A stretch of DNA of 64,000 nucleotides from Semisulcospira habei. Its lineage: Eukaryota; Mollusca; Gastropoda; Semisulcospiridae. Where the stretch lies: positions 17,867,412 through 17,931,411 of the forward strand of contig BTPG01000004.1 in the NCBI GenBank assembly GCA_036245525.1, in the 5' to 3' direction. The position numbers and the translations under genes are program-made. The notes beneath the pieces are model-generated. The model was not told the DNA's origin, made no database searches, and worked only from the letters and a program-made list of their open reading frames with translations. The number at the start of each line of letters is the position of its first letter. Position 1 is the first letter of the stretch. Shown here piece after piece: positions 31,848-41,825 of the stretch.

Positions 31848-31994
31848 CTGATCGTTTGATGTCAGCCCCAGGTGTAGAACATTGTAAAAGCGTGCCAAAA
31901 GGGCTCGCGAGGGCGCCACCTCATGCGAGCGCAGCATCATCTGACAAATGAGCTGATATGCCAACAGCTTGCCACGCTTGAACTTGCTGCCCAG
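31848..31994 (-). CDS. RALGAPA1: RALGAPA1 exon 4 (49 codons)
   Basis: Acceptor CAGTGTCTACAG and donor GTCTGT bound 147 bp encoding KFKRGKLLAYQLICQMMLRS, then HEVAPSRALLARFYNVLHLG. This aligns with human [20 protein letters not shown] and NRDFLTHFYNIMHCGL. Phase 0. The upstream intron (31995-60070) contains the complete Polinton, whose left end is only 208 bp upstream of this exon's acceptor. Confidence 0.93.
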
Positions 31995-32197
31995 CTGTAG
32001 ACACTGAAAATGGATGACACAAACAAATTTAACAACACTGATGACATGGCTGTGCAGAACCACACTTTTAGTTCGGAGCGGACCGGGGGCCACTGAGTGC
32101 AAGATAAGCCATCTGTGGCAAGGCCAGGCGTGGGGGCAATTAATCATTAGCGTGCGCCTCTTCAGGCAGAGTGGAAGAACTGTTCATGATCCTAGAA

Positions 32198-32202
32198 AGG
32201 AG
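32198..32202 (+). repeat. Polinton target-site duplication, left
   Basis: AGGAG directly abuts the left terminal repeat and is repeated at 55414-55418 beyond the right one. Polintons usually duplicate 6 bp; here 5 match exactly (AAGGAG on the left, AGGAGT on the right). Confidence 0.65.
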
Positions 32203-32491
32203 AGAGAAGGAACAATGTATTTTCCAAAAGCACCAAATTCATTAACGCCGCATTAGTCACAAAAATTGCGACATTTTGACAATGTCCCCTCCATTTACTA
32301 CGCGACCGCCACCCCATCTTTAATTCACCCCAGTGATTTCAAATAAACGCAAGTTTGTCAATGCGGCGTAAATAAATTTGGTTCTTTTGGAAAATACATT
32401 GTTCCTTCTCTATAAGCATTGACATCAGCACCCGAGCTAAACAGTATATCAACGATGTATGCGTGTACATTCAGGAATGCGTAGTTTATTG
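32203..32491 (+). repeat. Polinton left terminal inverted repeat (289 bp)
   Basis: Identical, as far as I can read, to the complement of 55125-55413; identity stops after TAGTTTATTG. The outer 209 bp (32203-32411) is itself bounded by a 52-bp inverted repeat (32203-32254 against 32360-32411, about 3 mismatches), so each end looks like a small palindromic element in its own right. Confidence 0.95.
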
Positions 32492-34800
32492 ATCACGGCG
32501 GCTAGCCGCCTAGCCTAAGCCCGATGTGCCATGCGTTGTGGAAATTCCCGATAACGGCGATCGCACACACACACGCGCGCTCTTACACCAGTTAAAAATC
32601 AATGATATACACACTGACTAGGTCTATTTTCTCAATTAAAATAACGCGGCAACCAAATCTGCTTAATAAATAGTCTTATACACATACACTTTGTCAATTT
32701 TACACACAGACACAGCACAGGCAAAAGAACATGAAGCAATTACTTCCCTTTAAAAACATAATTTATGCCTGCTTTCGCTTTCGTGGCTCATTACTGAGAA
32801 ATGATACAAAATTACTATCATTTCTAATTAAAAACACTGCATCAACCCACTAAAACAACACTAATTTGACTAATAATAATGTTTTTAGCCCCGGCCCGGC
32901 TCAATCCACTGTATTATTAGCCCGGTAAACACGCTACATACCTGTAAAAAATCGATGATCTAGTTCCGGTATTGCACCACTATCGATTATAGTTATAAGC
33001 CTAAGAATAACTGCCTTTTTCGGCCACCGCGGTGGCTGGGTGGATTTCGCTCGCATGTCATACACCTAAGAGAAAATCTTGGTGCAATTTATTCTTACGT
33101 GTGTGATATGGGATCGAGTCTCCTCTGGGCCTCAAATTCTTTCGTTTCATAAATAACTCGTCTTTGAGGCCCCCATCTGGGGAGTGACGAAACCCTAATA
33201 ATTAGACCAAAAATAAGTCCGGACAAAAATAAATAATTAGCTGTAGGACCTACAGTAAACAAATTACTAGGCCGGCAAATAAATAAAATAAATTGTGCGC
33301 ACGGGTAAAAAAAGGGGGGGGGGGGGGGGGGGGGAAGGGGAAGAGGGGAATAAGGGGGGAAGGGGAAGGGAAAGGGGGGTAAGGGGTGGGGTGGGGTGGG
33401 GTGTGTGTGTGTCTGTCTGTCTGTCTGTCCGTCCTTCCTACCCTTGTCCCGTCTGGGCGACGGAACGCCAATCCATTTCCCAATGCCTCTTCAAGGGGGC
33501 ATGTTTGACTCCCTCTTGAAAAGGCCGATTGGGAAATGGATGACAGACGGGACTTTTGTTAAAAGTTTATTTATTAAAATAACCTGCTGATGATATCAGC
33601 TTTAATCTGTGGCATGCTATCACTTGCCAGCTAAGAAATGTCTGAGCAATTCTGATTCTGTTTACAAAGGACGGTAACTATCTCATGCGATCATGATATC
33701 CAGCTAAATGAACAGAAAGCAAACGACTGTGTTAACAGAAGATTGATTTTTTCAATCATAGTCATTGCTATCACAAAACACAGAGTTAAATGTCTCTGTT
33801 TACAAGGGTCTTAGCAAGCTGTGTAATCTCATGTGATCGTTGTATCTAGCGTATACAATGACGTACTAGCGTCTTAACGAAAACGAAACCGCTTTGTTTG
33901 CTTTTGCCAGCCTGCTGTCTGCCTTTGATCGTCTGTCTTTGTCAGTGTGTGTGTCTGTATGACTGTGCCGTGCGTATGTGCGTGCATGTCAGTGCGTGTT
34001 TGTCTTTGTCTCTATGTGTGTGCGTGCATTGTGTTTGTTTGTCTGCGCGTGTGTGTATGCGTGTGCGTGTGTATGCGTGCATGCGTCTGTATATGCGTGT
34101 ATGTATGCATGTGTGCGTGCGTGCGTGAGTGCATGTGTGTATTATATTAATCGGAATGCGTCTGCCTGTAATGTGGGTGTGTGTGTGTGTGTGTGTGCGA
34201 GTATTCAAATCCCGTAAACCGGGGACACACATGGGTTATACACCCACAACTGGGGACTTTCAGTAAACGGGGGACGTCCCCAGTTTGTATGGTTGCAACC
34301 CATAGTGTGTGTATTTTTTGTGCATGCGTGTGTGAGTGTGTACGTGTATGTGTGTGTGTGTGTGAGTGCATGTGTGTGTGTATGCGTGTGTGCATGTGTT
34401 TATATGTGCGTCTGTGTGAGTGCATGTTTTTGCGTATGTAGGCGTGTATGTGTGTGTGAGTGCATGTTTTTGAGTATGTATGTGTGCATGTCTATCTATC
34501 TGTGTGTGTGCCCGTGTTTTTGTTTGCCTATACGTGTGCATATTAATTAGTTATTAGAGATAGAAAAAAATACATTCCAATACCATTTATACCATTTTTT
34601 TAAATTTTTTTTTAGTCAATGTCCACATATTCATATATGACTCTATGACAAAAGGTGGGACTCTGATTTAGGACGAGGGTTTGAAAAATAAACCCTGCAT
34701 GAAAGAGTTCTCTGTGATACTGTGTGAAACCTCTCAATACCAAGCATGATTGTGTGGAAGCAAAAGATAATCAAAAGCTTGGTTTTTGAAATATCTTAGT
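32492..34800. other. Polinton left arm, noncoding with microsatellites
   Basis: No gene is seen. Contents: a G-rich tract at 33314-33400, (GTCT)n near 33412-33430, and a hairpin (GTCCCGTCTGGGCGACGGAA near 33447 against its partial complement ending near 33553). A long (GT/GTAT/GCGT)n microsatellite covers 33940-34540. Open frames here are repeat artefacts. Confidence 0.75.
33025..33135 (+). repeat. tRNA-derived SINE-like segment (tentative)
   Basis: TGGCTGGGTGG (A-box-like) near 33033 and GGATCGAGTCTCC (B-box-like) near 33111 lie about 80 bp apart, as in Pol III promoters of tRNA-derived SINEs. The intervening sequence does not fold into a full cloverleaf that I can verify, so it is not called as a tRNA gene. 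Confidence 0.35.
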
Positions 34801-34821
34801 TTATATGTTGGAATGTCTGAA

Positions 34822-35186
34822 GTGTCGCGTGTCAAACATTACAACATAAATGCACATACAATATTTGTGTGGTAAAATGCTGCAGACCCAAGATACTGTT
34901 TTTATATACCTTATAGCATGCCGAAATGTTATCATCTCCGTCTGATGTCCACACCCTGAACATAATTTATGGACATGTAATGTTGTAATGTTTGACATAC
35001 GACACCAGTCAGATGTTTAACAATTTGCCACCAGACCCAATCATACGTTTTATTTTAATAGAACACATCTGCACATTCAACACACACAAAACAAGACAAG
35101 CTATATGTAAGTATTCCAAAAGGAAGACATATATTTCAGGAAAAAGATGATTTTCAAAAAAGTGTCGCGCGTCATTATTACAACAA
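34822..35186. repeat. Iterated GTGTCG..GTCAAA motif, left cluster
   Basis: Three copies of GTGTCGNGYGTCAAA followed by ATTACAACA or a variant: 34822-34846 (+), 34981-35006 (-) and 35162-35185 (+). A second cluster lies at 38.6-39.4 kb, on the far side of the OTU-like gene. The arrangement resembles the subterminal binding sites of a transposase. Confidence 0.65.
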
Positions 35187-35437
35187 ATTACAACATGGGT
35201 CTTGTTTTCAACATCACCAGACTGACACAAACAGAAAATGACGCAAACATTAACTTATGGACCAATCCGAACAAAACATTATCCAACTAAGTCCACCGAG
35301 TCACTGTAACCTGTGCTAACGGCATGGGCTGGAGGTGGCACTTCATCGTGGACCAATCTGAACTAAACATTCACGCACAAAGGCCACTGAGTCAATGTAA
35401 CCTGCGGTAACATCATTGAGGTCTGAAGTCAACAGTG

Positions 35438-36376
35438 CTAACAAACTTTGAACAGCTTGCGCCTTTGTGTGGACACCTTGTTCATTAACCTAAGGGAGAC
35501 TTCCCTCACAAGAGAACTGTGCGGCTCCCAAGAGTAGTCTGCAACACTCCAGCACCACAGGCCATTTCTGGGTTTTGACATGAAGTGCACACAGACTACT
35601 CCTAGGAGTTTATCCGTCTCCAGCACCTGACAGGGATATTCAACACCTGACCACCTGATCATGTAGGTGTTTCCTATAACAGGACACTGACATGGCTTCC
35701 TAATGATGGCCATGGGAACGAAATGGTTGGAGGTCCAGTGTTCCGCAACCATGTCGTCCCTGGACGAAGACCACATCACTGTCAGCTTCGTGTTGTTTGT
35801 GCAGCCAGGCGCACGGATGATCCTGTTGCAGTGCTTTTTATATACTGGCCATCCAAGTGGTGGAAATACTGATTGCACAGCCCTGTTCAGGGCAACGAGG
35901 CAGCAAAGAACTGCCCCAAACCTGTGTAGACAGCATTCCCAACCACTGCCATGCATTCATTCCTGAAAGCATCCTCTGGTGTAGCCGTGGATGCAGGTGT
36001 CAGCACTGCAACACGAATCACATGCCCTGCCGCGAGGTTGTCTGATGGTGCACACCAGTTCTGGCCATCAAGGAATAATCTTTCCTGTAGGCACATGGTG
36101 ACAACCACACGGACACGGAGTTTAGTGTGGTGGTCCTCACCGCCAAACAGTAAAAGACTCTACGCCCTTAAAAAAAAAAAATCCATCACCTTCCACAGCA
36201 AGTGGTCGACACCTGCCCCTCATATCTGGCTGCAGCAACTGGACAGATCGGAAATCTTCTGCCTTGTCTTGAAATTGGTCGTGGCCTTCAGGCAACAGAA
36301 ATTGCGCCATGTCCTCTTTCAGCCCAGCCGATCTCGTCTGCAGGTCATCATATGAGGAGCATGAGGCCAGAGACAA
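35438..36376 (-). pseudogene. OTU-like cysteine protease domain and C-terminal region, broken
   Basis: Read on the minus strand in two main frames. EGDGFFF near 36180 corresponds to the D-G-N-C-F/L-F box of OTU proteases but lacks the Cys, beside a T-run where the frame shifts. Then, after a TAG near 36146, come LLLFGGEDHHTKLRVRVV, LGQFFAASLPLVALNRAVQS and WTSNHFVPMAI (His box). The C-terminus (YMIRWSGVEYPCQVLETDKL, later YSWEP) matches the end of large uncharacterised OTU-domain proteins seen in fish, cnidarians and molluscs (from memory). It has lost the nucleophile, a frameshift and a stop are present, and it is not functional. It is cargo within the Polinton. Confidence 0.6.
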
Positions 36377-36394
36377 TCTTGCCGCATGAAAAAA

Positions 36395-37565
36395 CTATAA
36401 ACGCTCCAAGTCAAACAGAACGTCAGGATATATTGACTGACGGGGATTCTCGCTGTCACCAACAATGGTGCTCGAGTCCGCCAATAACGCCTCGTTCAGT
36501 TCAGCGCAGGAGTTACCAGGGTTGATCAACTCGATGTCGGATTCACTGCTGTTCTCTGCATCGGCGTCGACATCCATGGTATTGTCAAAGTCTGCCTCAC
36601 TGTCAGAGTCAAGGCCTGAAGAACGTAAGGAGACATCAAGCTCCCCATCCTCCTCAGACTGTGAATCTGACACAGGCTACATCTCCTTCCTGTCAAACCT
36701 CATCTGGATAATCCTCCATGGAGGGACATTAGGTGACCTGCACAATTCGTATTGTGGTGCCTTGCATATGCAACATTCTTAGGCTTCAGACGATAAAACG
36801 TCCGCAGACACTTTCGCAGAGGGGTGACTCTTCTTAAAGTCCCTGTAGACTTCTTTGACTGGCTTCAGAAGCTGCCTCTTCTTGTGCGACTGGCAAGGAT
36901 CTGCAGATGACTGGTCCACGTAGAAATTCTGCACCAGTTGCTGCAAGCCATTCTTTTTTCGCCGGTACAGCTGGCCAGTCTTGGACGCCCGAATAAGCTT
37001 GCGTGAGAGGCCAATTTCCTTGTAGGATGAGCTGTCAGCATTCTGAAAGGCTTGGGCAAGGCATCTCTTGTGACGCAGAGTCGACACATACCGCTTTGCA
37101 TTGATATTGCTGACATGTTCTGCCAGCGTCTTCCTCGGGGACTTCTTTTCCGGAGTGTTGAAGGAAACATTTAGTTCCCGACGTGTCTGCTGGGCTACCT
37201 TATCTGCGCTCTTCATTACTCCTTTACAAAGGGAAGCCAGCCTGACACCCCTGGCCCTCAACTTTTCCTTCACACGCCTAACAGCTGTTTTAAAGCTCTC
37301 GGTGGTGGGGTAGGGGCACCCTGACACTCTGAGTGGCTTTGCTGTTGTTGCGCTGCTGCTCCATAGGACCTGCCTCTCTCACAACCTTCTTCTGATAGTA
37401 ATATGCCATGCGCTTGTCCCGAACTCTGCGCTGTTTTTTGGCGGATTGTTGGGAGCGATGTTTCTGGACTGCCAGTCGATTGGCCTTTTTCTTTTTGACT
37501 TCCTTATCAACATCTAGCCTCGTTCTTCGTGCTGCCTCTTCTGCTGCCTTCTTTGCCCTAAACAC
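36395..37565 (-). pseudogene. N-terminal and middle part of the OTU-like cargo protein
   Basis: Consecutive minus-strand pieces: a lysine-rich segment (AKKAAEEAARRTRLDVDKEV, 37290-37557) behind a possible splice acceptor TGTTTAG. Then comes a 182-residue ORF (36779-37327) with FKTAVRRVKEKLRARGVRL, LSRKLIRASKTGQLYRR, QLVQNFYVDQSSADP and EVYRDFKKSHPSAKVSADV, and finally an acidic Ser/Asp linker (36395-36673). The order and the 'FY...KKR.L...K..Y..FK..HP..K.S' pattern fit the N-terminal half of the OTU-domain family described at 35.4-36.4 kb. It may be an intron-containing gene or a frameshifted one. Confidence 0.5.
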
Positions 37566-37956
37566 ACATACACACCCACCTATAGTCTACCGGACGTAAT
37601 CAAGTCCTCTAAGCCAACAGTACCTACCGCTCAGTTTTCACAAAAGGGCAAGACAGAAGGGATCATTTTTGGCGTCGGTTTTGCGGTCACTGACGCATAC
37701 AAATCTGAAATGACGCATCGTTTTTGCAACCACCCGGCCAATTGACTGTACTGACTTTTTGTTCGCGCGATCAGCTGGTGAGAATCTAGACCGAGTATTT
37801 TCCAAAATTTCCTATTACGATTTTTGTGACCCGGTCAAAAGACCTATAGTATGATATGCTCCGCCATGAATGATCCCTGAACAGATTATCACTAGAAAAT
37901 ATTACAAACAAGATGGACATTCCCTTCATTCGGTCTTTGAACTTATATGAATGACG

Positions 37957-37957
<1 letters not shown>

Positions 37958-38021
<64 letters not shown>
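37958..38021 (+). repeat. (AC)n microsatellite
   Basis: About 32 AC units without interruption, between two exon-like pieces of the OTU-like cargo gene. Confidence 0.97.
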
Positions 38022-38023
<2 letters not shown>

Positions 38024-38080
38024 TGTCAAAGTATAATCACACGCTACTGACAGATATCGTTTCTGGCGCTCCAATGCCTT

Positions 38081-38299
38081 TTAACGATGTCGTTGAAGTT
38101 GCTCTGGTGTTTTCGCTTTCTGTCGATTCTTTCGGGCCCTTTCTTTATTTTCTTCTTTCTCTTGTTGAAAGCGCTCAGGATTCGTTTCTGCCAGCTTCAA
38201 TCTCCGCCTCCGACACCTTTCAGCATTAGTCAAAGGTGGCTGCTTGGGCTTCATCATAGTGGACCTCAGTATTTTCAAAAAATCAAGGAAACACGTCAT
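38081..38299 (-). pseudogene. Basic N-terminal exon-like segment of the OTU-like cargo gene
   Basis: 72 residues. After a short hydrophobic start it reads KPKQPPLTNAERCRRRRLKL, then AETNPERFQQEKEENKERAR and KNRQKAKTPEQLQRHR. This strongly basic, helical 'AERCRRRR...NPE...KEKNR.R' segment is typical of the first part of several transposon-associated animal proteins. It ends at TAA, although a GT just before it (CGACATC|GTTAAA) could act as a donor to the piece at 37.56 kb. The function is unknown. Confidence 0.4.
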
Positions 38300-38596
38300 T
38301 CAGTATGCCCTTATTCGATTTCAACAGGTTGACTATTTCAGGACTAGACTGTATCATAACTAAAGCAGATACTACTTACATATCACTGTTGACGCATCTA
38401 ATGATAAATGATACAATGTGGCACTGCCATGTTTATATCTCTATCAAATACAATCATGAGTATCAGAGTTTAACCCCATAATTATAAACCTCATACAGCA
38501 CTGCTGAACTGAGATGCAAGTGGTTTAGGGTTAAAGAGGTTAATGCTGGTTTCCTTTGTATTCAGTTGAAACTAATTGTTTTTCCCGTCACCACGT

Positions 38597-39416
38597 GTTG
38601 TCATATTGACGTGCGACACCATTTCGGCACAAACAAAGGAATAATTCACCCCATAGTCAACAAAATCCTACATCCTTAGTTCAAATGTACGGCATGCATA
38701 CCAAAAGTTTTACTCCACCATCTAGCGGGTAGACATTTTATAAAACAAAGCGCTAAACTAACGCACAATATTACCTTGGTGTCGAGCGTCAAAATGACAA
38801 CAAACATGTGTCGAGTGTCAAAATTACCACAAACGCCTTTGTTGTAAGACAGGAAGGAAACCATTTCTCTATTCATTGTTCTGTCGTCAGAATAAGATTT
38901 TCCTCGGCTTACTGTATGAATATGACCAAAATCAAATGAATGACAAAACCTGCTTTGAAGATATTTGTACAATATACTGCACGTTTTGGTGTCGGTCGTC
39001 AAATGTGTCACACGTCAAAACAAGGAATTTATATTATGACATACCTTCAGGTGCTGACAGTTCTTCATCAACAGCAAAACTCGTGCGACATGCATGCGAC
39101 CACAAGCCAACGTATAACCGCCGTGGGTACCGGAAGTGAATACCATCGATATTTGCGATATATTCGCAATGCGAAGGAATAATTTGGGATGGGTTTCGAA
39201 TGTCAAATATTACAACACATTTTCTGGACGGCAATAATCGCAAGTAAAAAAAAAAGATAAGGATACGCTCAATACTTTTAACTTAATAATGACTCACAGT
39301 CGTATCGGGAGTACACAATGACGCCTTCTTGGCCTCTCTAACCCAAACCGTTTATTAAAAAAAGCGCACTCGCAGTTGCGACGGCGGTCTTACAACGAGG
39401 TTTGACGTGTGACACG
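38597..39416. repeat. Iterated GTGTCG..GTCAAA motif, right cluster
   Basis: Copies at 38597-38620 (-), 38778-38802 (+), 38808-38831 (+), 38988-39024 (+, partly doubled), 39192-39217 (+) and 39391-39415 (-). Same consensus as the 34.8-35.2 kb cluster. No gene is seen between 38.3 and 40.1 kb. Confidence 0.65.
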
Positions 39417-40102
39417 GAAAATTTCAACGGCCAGAAAAGACGCATCAAGCAATTTTGATCCATTCGGCAAGTTTGTTTATGTTAATCGATGTATCTTTTG
39501 AGCACATGCTTACTTTCCAGCGCTTTAATCAACCCTAGGCTGAGCACGACATCTTCGTTGAGGGCCACCTACGCAATGTCCGTTTTCGACGCCTGCATTT
39601 TTATGACAATTTTGTACAATATTTCACGTGTAGAACAAAATACTAAACATTGCGGCTTGCAGTGATCCCCACTATCAGTACATTCATTTTGCCACACAAA
39701 CCACAGGAAAACACGGGTTTCAGATGTTAACATACTGTTTTTATTACAACTTTCATGAACACCCTCCCAGCACCCCACCTTTTGTCATTTAGTCATATAT
39801 ATACACACACACACACACACAAACAAACAAACAAACAAAAAAAAAAAAACATTGCTATATGCACTTGATAACAAATTATTTAAGTTACCTACAGATAACA
39901 AATTTCCAAAGTCAATTATAACTGACAAATAACTTTACAGGTAACCTTTTAAGAACCTATAATTAGTTATTAAGTGACTTAGTCAAGAACTTATAAGAAC
40001 TTAAACATAACAAAATGTAAGTTCTTGACTCAAGTCACAACTTAAGTCACAACTTACTCGGACAGATTTGTCAAGATACAAGGACAATGAAAAAACTTTT
40101 TT

Positions 40103-40186
40103 TTAGTAATAGTCAGGTGGTGGTGGTGGTGCTGATGGGGTTAAATAGTTAGGTGGCATGTCATTTTTCTGTGAAGTGTATGTCAT
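40103..40186 (-). CDS. 27-residue late-domain microprotein (candidate)
   Basis: A short ORF, 26 bp after the stop of the 233-residue gene on the same strand. It contains PPNY, PSAP and PPDY within its last 17 residues (overlapping Pro stretch). PPxY recruits NEDD4-type ubiquitin ligases and P(S/T)AP recruits TSG101/ESCRT-I in enveloped-virus budding; both are established motifs. The start context TTTATTAATGAC resembles the A/T-rich start context of other genes in this element. Being so short it could be chance, but three late-domain motifs in one 27-codon frame argue for selection. A role in particle release or trafficking is inference. Confidence 0.5.
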   Translation of the reverse strand: MTYTSQKNDMPPNYLTPSAPPPPPDYY

Positions 40187-40212
40187 TAATAAACGATTAC
40201 CAAATCTGATCT

Positions 40213-40914
40213 TTATTTGTTTAAAAGATTGTGTAGTTTTTCTGTGGTTTCCTGTACCCCTATCCTTTTTCCCTCTGCTAAAAAACTAGCCTTTAGTTCT
40301 TCAACATTCACGGGAGTCTGACTACGCATTTTATTTTGTATTTCTGACTTCTGTTTTTTGTAATTATTTAAATCATCCTGGACGCGCGTAAATTCATCAT
40401 CATCAATAAAATTATCGTTCAATGCCTTACTGATAATAAGTTTCATACTGCTCAGCTTTGCACCAGCCAGCGTACTCAATGCTTCATGTTTCTGTAATTT
40501 TGTGTGAAACCTCTTGTTCAAGGCCTCCAAACCAAAACAAGCCAGGCATGTAGCAACGCTAACAGCCTCAACTGCTATTCCAGCCAAACTCCCAATTCCT
40601 GTGGCGAACAGAACAATACCCCCTACAGAACATGAAGCTGAAACTGCGCCAATAGCCATAGAAGTGTTTTGAACAGAATTAAATACTGACTTATACCTCC
40701 TTTTGCACCGTGAGTACTTAGCCTCCTCACTCTCCAAATATTTCAAAGCTTCTGTAATATTATTTAATCTGAATGCATCTGCCTGTAATGTTTTATCTGA
40801 AGCAATTGGCATATGTGGATCAGGCGCAAGCGTTGTTTTAGTCATCACATTTGTTTCAGTCGGATCAAGCGTTGGTAGTTGCGGATAGAAGTTTACCATT
40901 TTTTTTATTGACAA
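40213..40914 (-). CDS. Polinton membrane/helical protein, 233 aa
   Basis: A conserved Polinton-associated family of unknown function. After a variable N-terminus there is a helical segment (EEAKYSRCKRRYKSVFNSVQ), then a Gly/Ala/Ser-rich hydrophobic pair (about residues 88-125: GAVSASCSVGGIVLFATGIG and AGIAVEAVSVATCLACFGL) that looks like a membrane hairpin. A helical tail follows with HEALSTLAGAKLSSMKLIIS and DNFIDDDEFTRVQDDLN. This pattern recurs in uncharacterised animal proteins near Polinton capsid genes (from memory). It may act on membranes during entry or assembly; that is inference. The ATG is preceded by TCAATAAAAAAA. Confidence 0.75.
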   Translation of the reverse strand: MSIKKMVNFYPQLPTLDPTETNVMTKTTLAPDPHMPIASDKTLQADAFRLNNITEALKYLESEEAKYSRCKRRYKSVFNSVQNTSMAIGAVSASCSVGGIVLFATGIGSLAGIAVEAVSVATCLACFGLEALNKRFHTKLQKHEALSTLAGAKLSSMKLIISKALNDNFIDDDEFTRVQDDLNNYKKQKSEIQNKMRSQTPVNVEELKASFLAEGKRIGVQETTEKLHNLLNK

Positions 40915-40929
40915 ATATTTTTTTTTTAT

Positions 40930-41325
40930 TTAATCAGCAATTACATTTTGCAACTCTTCAAAAGTATACAATTTGCTGGCATAATAAAATGCAACAAGAT
41001 CAATGTGTTCAAGGTTTATGTAAGTTAGACGAACAAAAGTTGTTTTGTCGACCACCACCTTGACAGCTGGAACACTGCTCGAAACATTAATAACATCAAC
41101 ATTTTTTGTAATAGCAATAAAGACCTTTGTTGATTCTGTTACTGTTTCATCCCATGTAAGTTTAATCCCCTGCGCAATATTTGCCTCTTTTGCAGAAGCT
41201 ACAGATTTCATGATAATTTCAAATACTATTGTCGCTTCTCTAGCCACGACTAAGCTTGCTGGCATAAACACAACAACGTATCGATCTACCCTTTCTAGTT
41301 GTAAGAAGATACCGCCGTCTCTCAT
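40930..41325 (-). CDS. Polinton virion-type ORF, C-terminal part (possible frameshift)
   Basis: 131 residues from the ATG at 41325 (MRDGGIFLQLERVDRYVVVF). It overlaps the end of the 41240-41800 frame in the +1 phase. Its start reads as natural protein, whereas the overlapping tail of the upstream frame (RRRYLLTTRKGRSIRCC) does not, so the two are more likely one broken gene of about 290 codons than two genes. Predicted as beta-rich with hydrophobic strands (VVVFMPASLVVAREATIVFE). I do not recognise the family. Confidence 0.55.
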   Translation of the reverse strand: MRDGGIFLQLERVDRYVVVFMPASLVVAREATIVFEIIMKSVASAKEANIAQGIKLTWDETVTESTKVFIAITKNVDVINVSSSVPAVKVVVDKTTFVRLTYINLEHIDLVAFYYASKLYTFEELQNVIAD

Positions 41326-41800
41326 AATTTTCAACTTTCAGTTTATCTCTGCTATTGTTGTCTGGGGCAAAGCTTGGAACAAGGCTTACAATAAGCGGCC
41401 CAGAATTAACAACCTTCCTAAACACTAAGGCGCCTTCATCATCAGTATATACATAAGGACTAATAAATTCAATCTTTATGTCCCAGTCAATTGTTGGAGG
41501 TGGTGCAGGCACAGGTGAAACAACCCACTTACTACCCACATGTATTAAGTTGTAGGGCACATTATTTACAGGTGGAGTAGGTACAGTAACATCACGAAGC
41601 TGACCAAGTTTAGGAATCTGTCTTTCACCATCTTTCATGTCGACAATTACTTTCCTCTTGTACATGCCAGTTGAATCAAGTTCAAAACCATATATTTCTC
41701 CAATTTCCCCTTCCTTCTCAAAATCCTGTACGTCTGCCAAATCTTTCAACTCTGTTACCGGACACGCAACTGGTATGATTTTCGGCTTTGGACCAACCAC
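41240..41800 (-). CDS. Polinton ORF of unknown function, N-terminal part
   Basis: 186 residues, beginning VGPKPKIIPVACPVTELKDL, with a Pro-rich stretch TVPTPPVNNVPYN and VSPVPAPPPTIDWDIKIEF near residues 90-130. The last 30 residues are Arg-rich and out of character, and overlap the next frame (41325). It lies between the candidate minor capsid gene and the 131-residue frame, so a structural role is likely but unproven. There is no signal peptide or membrane segment. The ATG follows TTTATAAAAA. Confidence 0.55.
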   Translation of the reverse strand: MVGPKPKIIPVACPVTELKDLADVQDFEKEGEIGEIYGFELDSTGMYKRKVIVDMKDGERQIPKLGQLRDVTVPTPPVNNVPYNLIHVGSKWVVSPVPAPPPTIDWDIKIEFISPYVYTDDEGALVFRKVVNSGPLIVSLVPSFAPDNNSRDKLKVENYERRRYLLTTRKGRSIRCCVYASKLSRG

Positions 41801-41825
41801 TCATTTTTTATAAACAAAAATAAAA

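Noticed and set aside
33250..34550. Cys/Val- or His/Thr-rich ORFs on both strands
   Set aside because: They arise from GT/GC and CA microsatellites and poly-G/poly-C tracts; no protein signal.
37958..38021. CRISPR-like or telomere-like array
   Set aside because: It is a simple (AC)n microsatellite with no spacers; the genome is animal.
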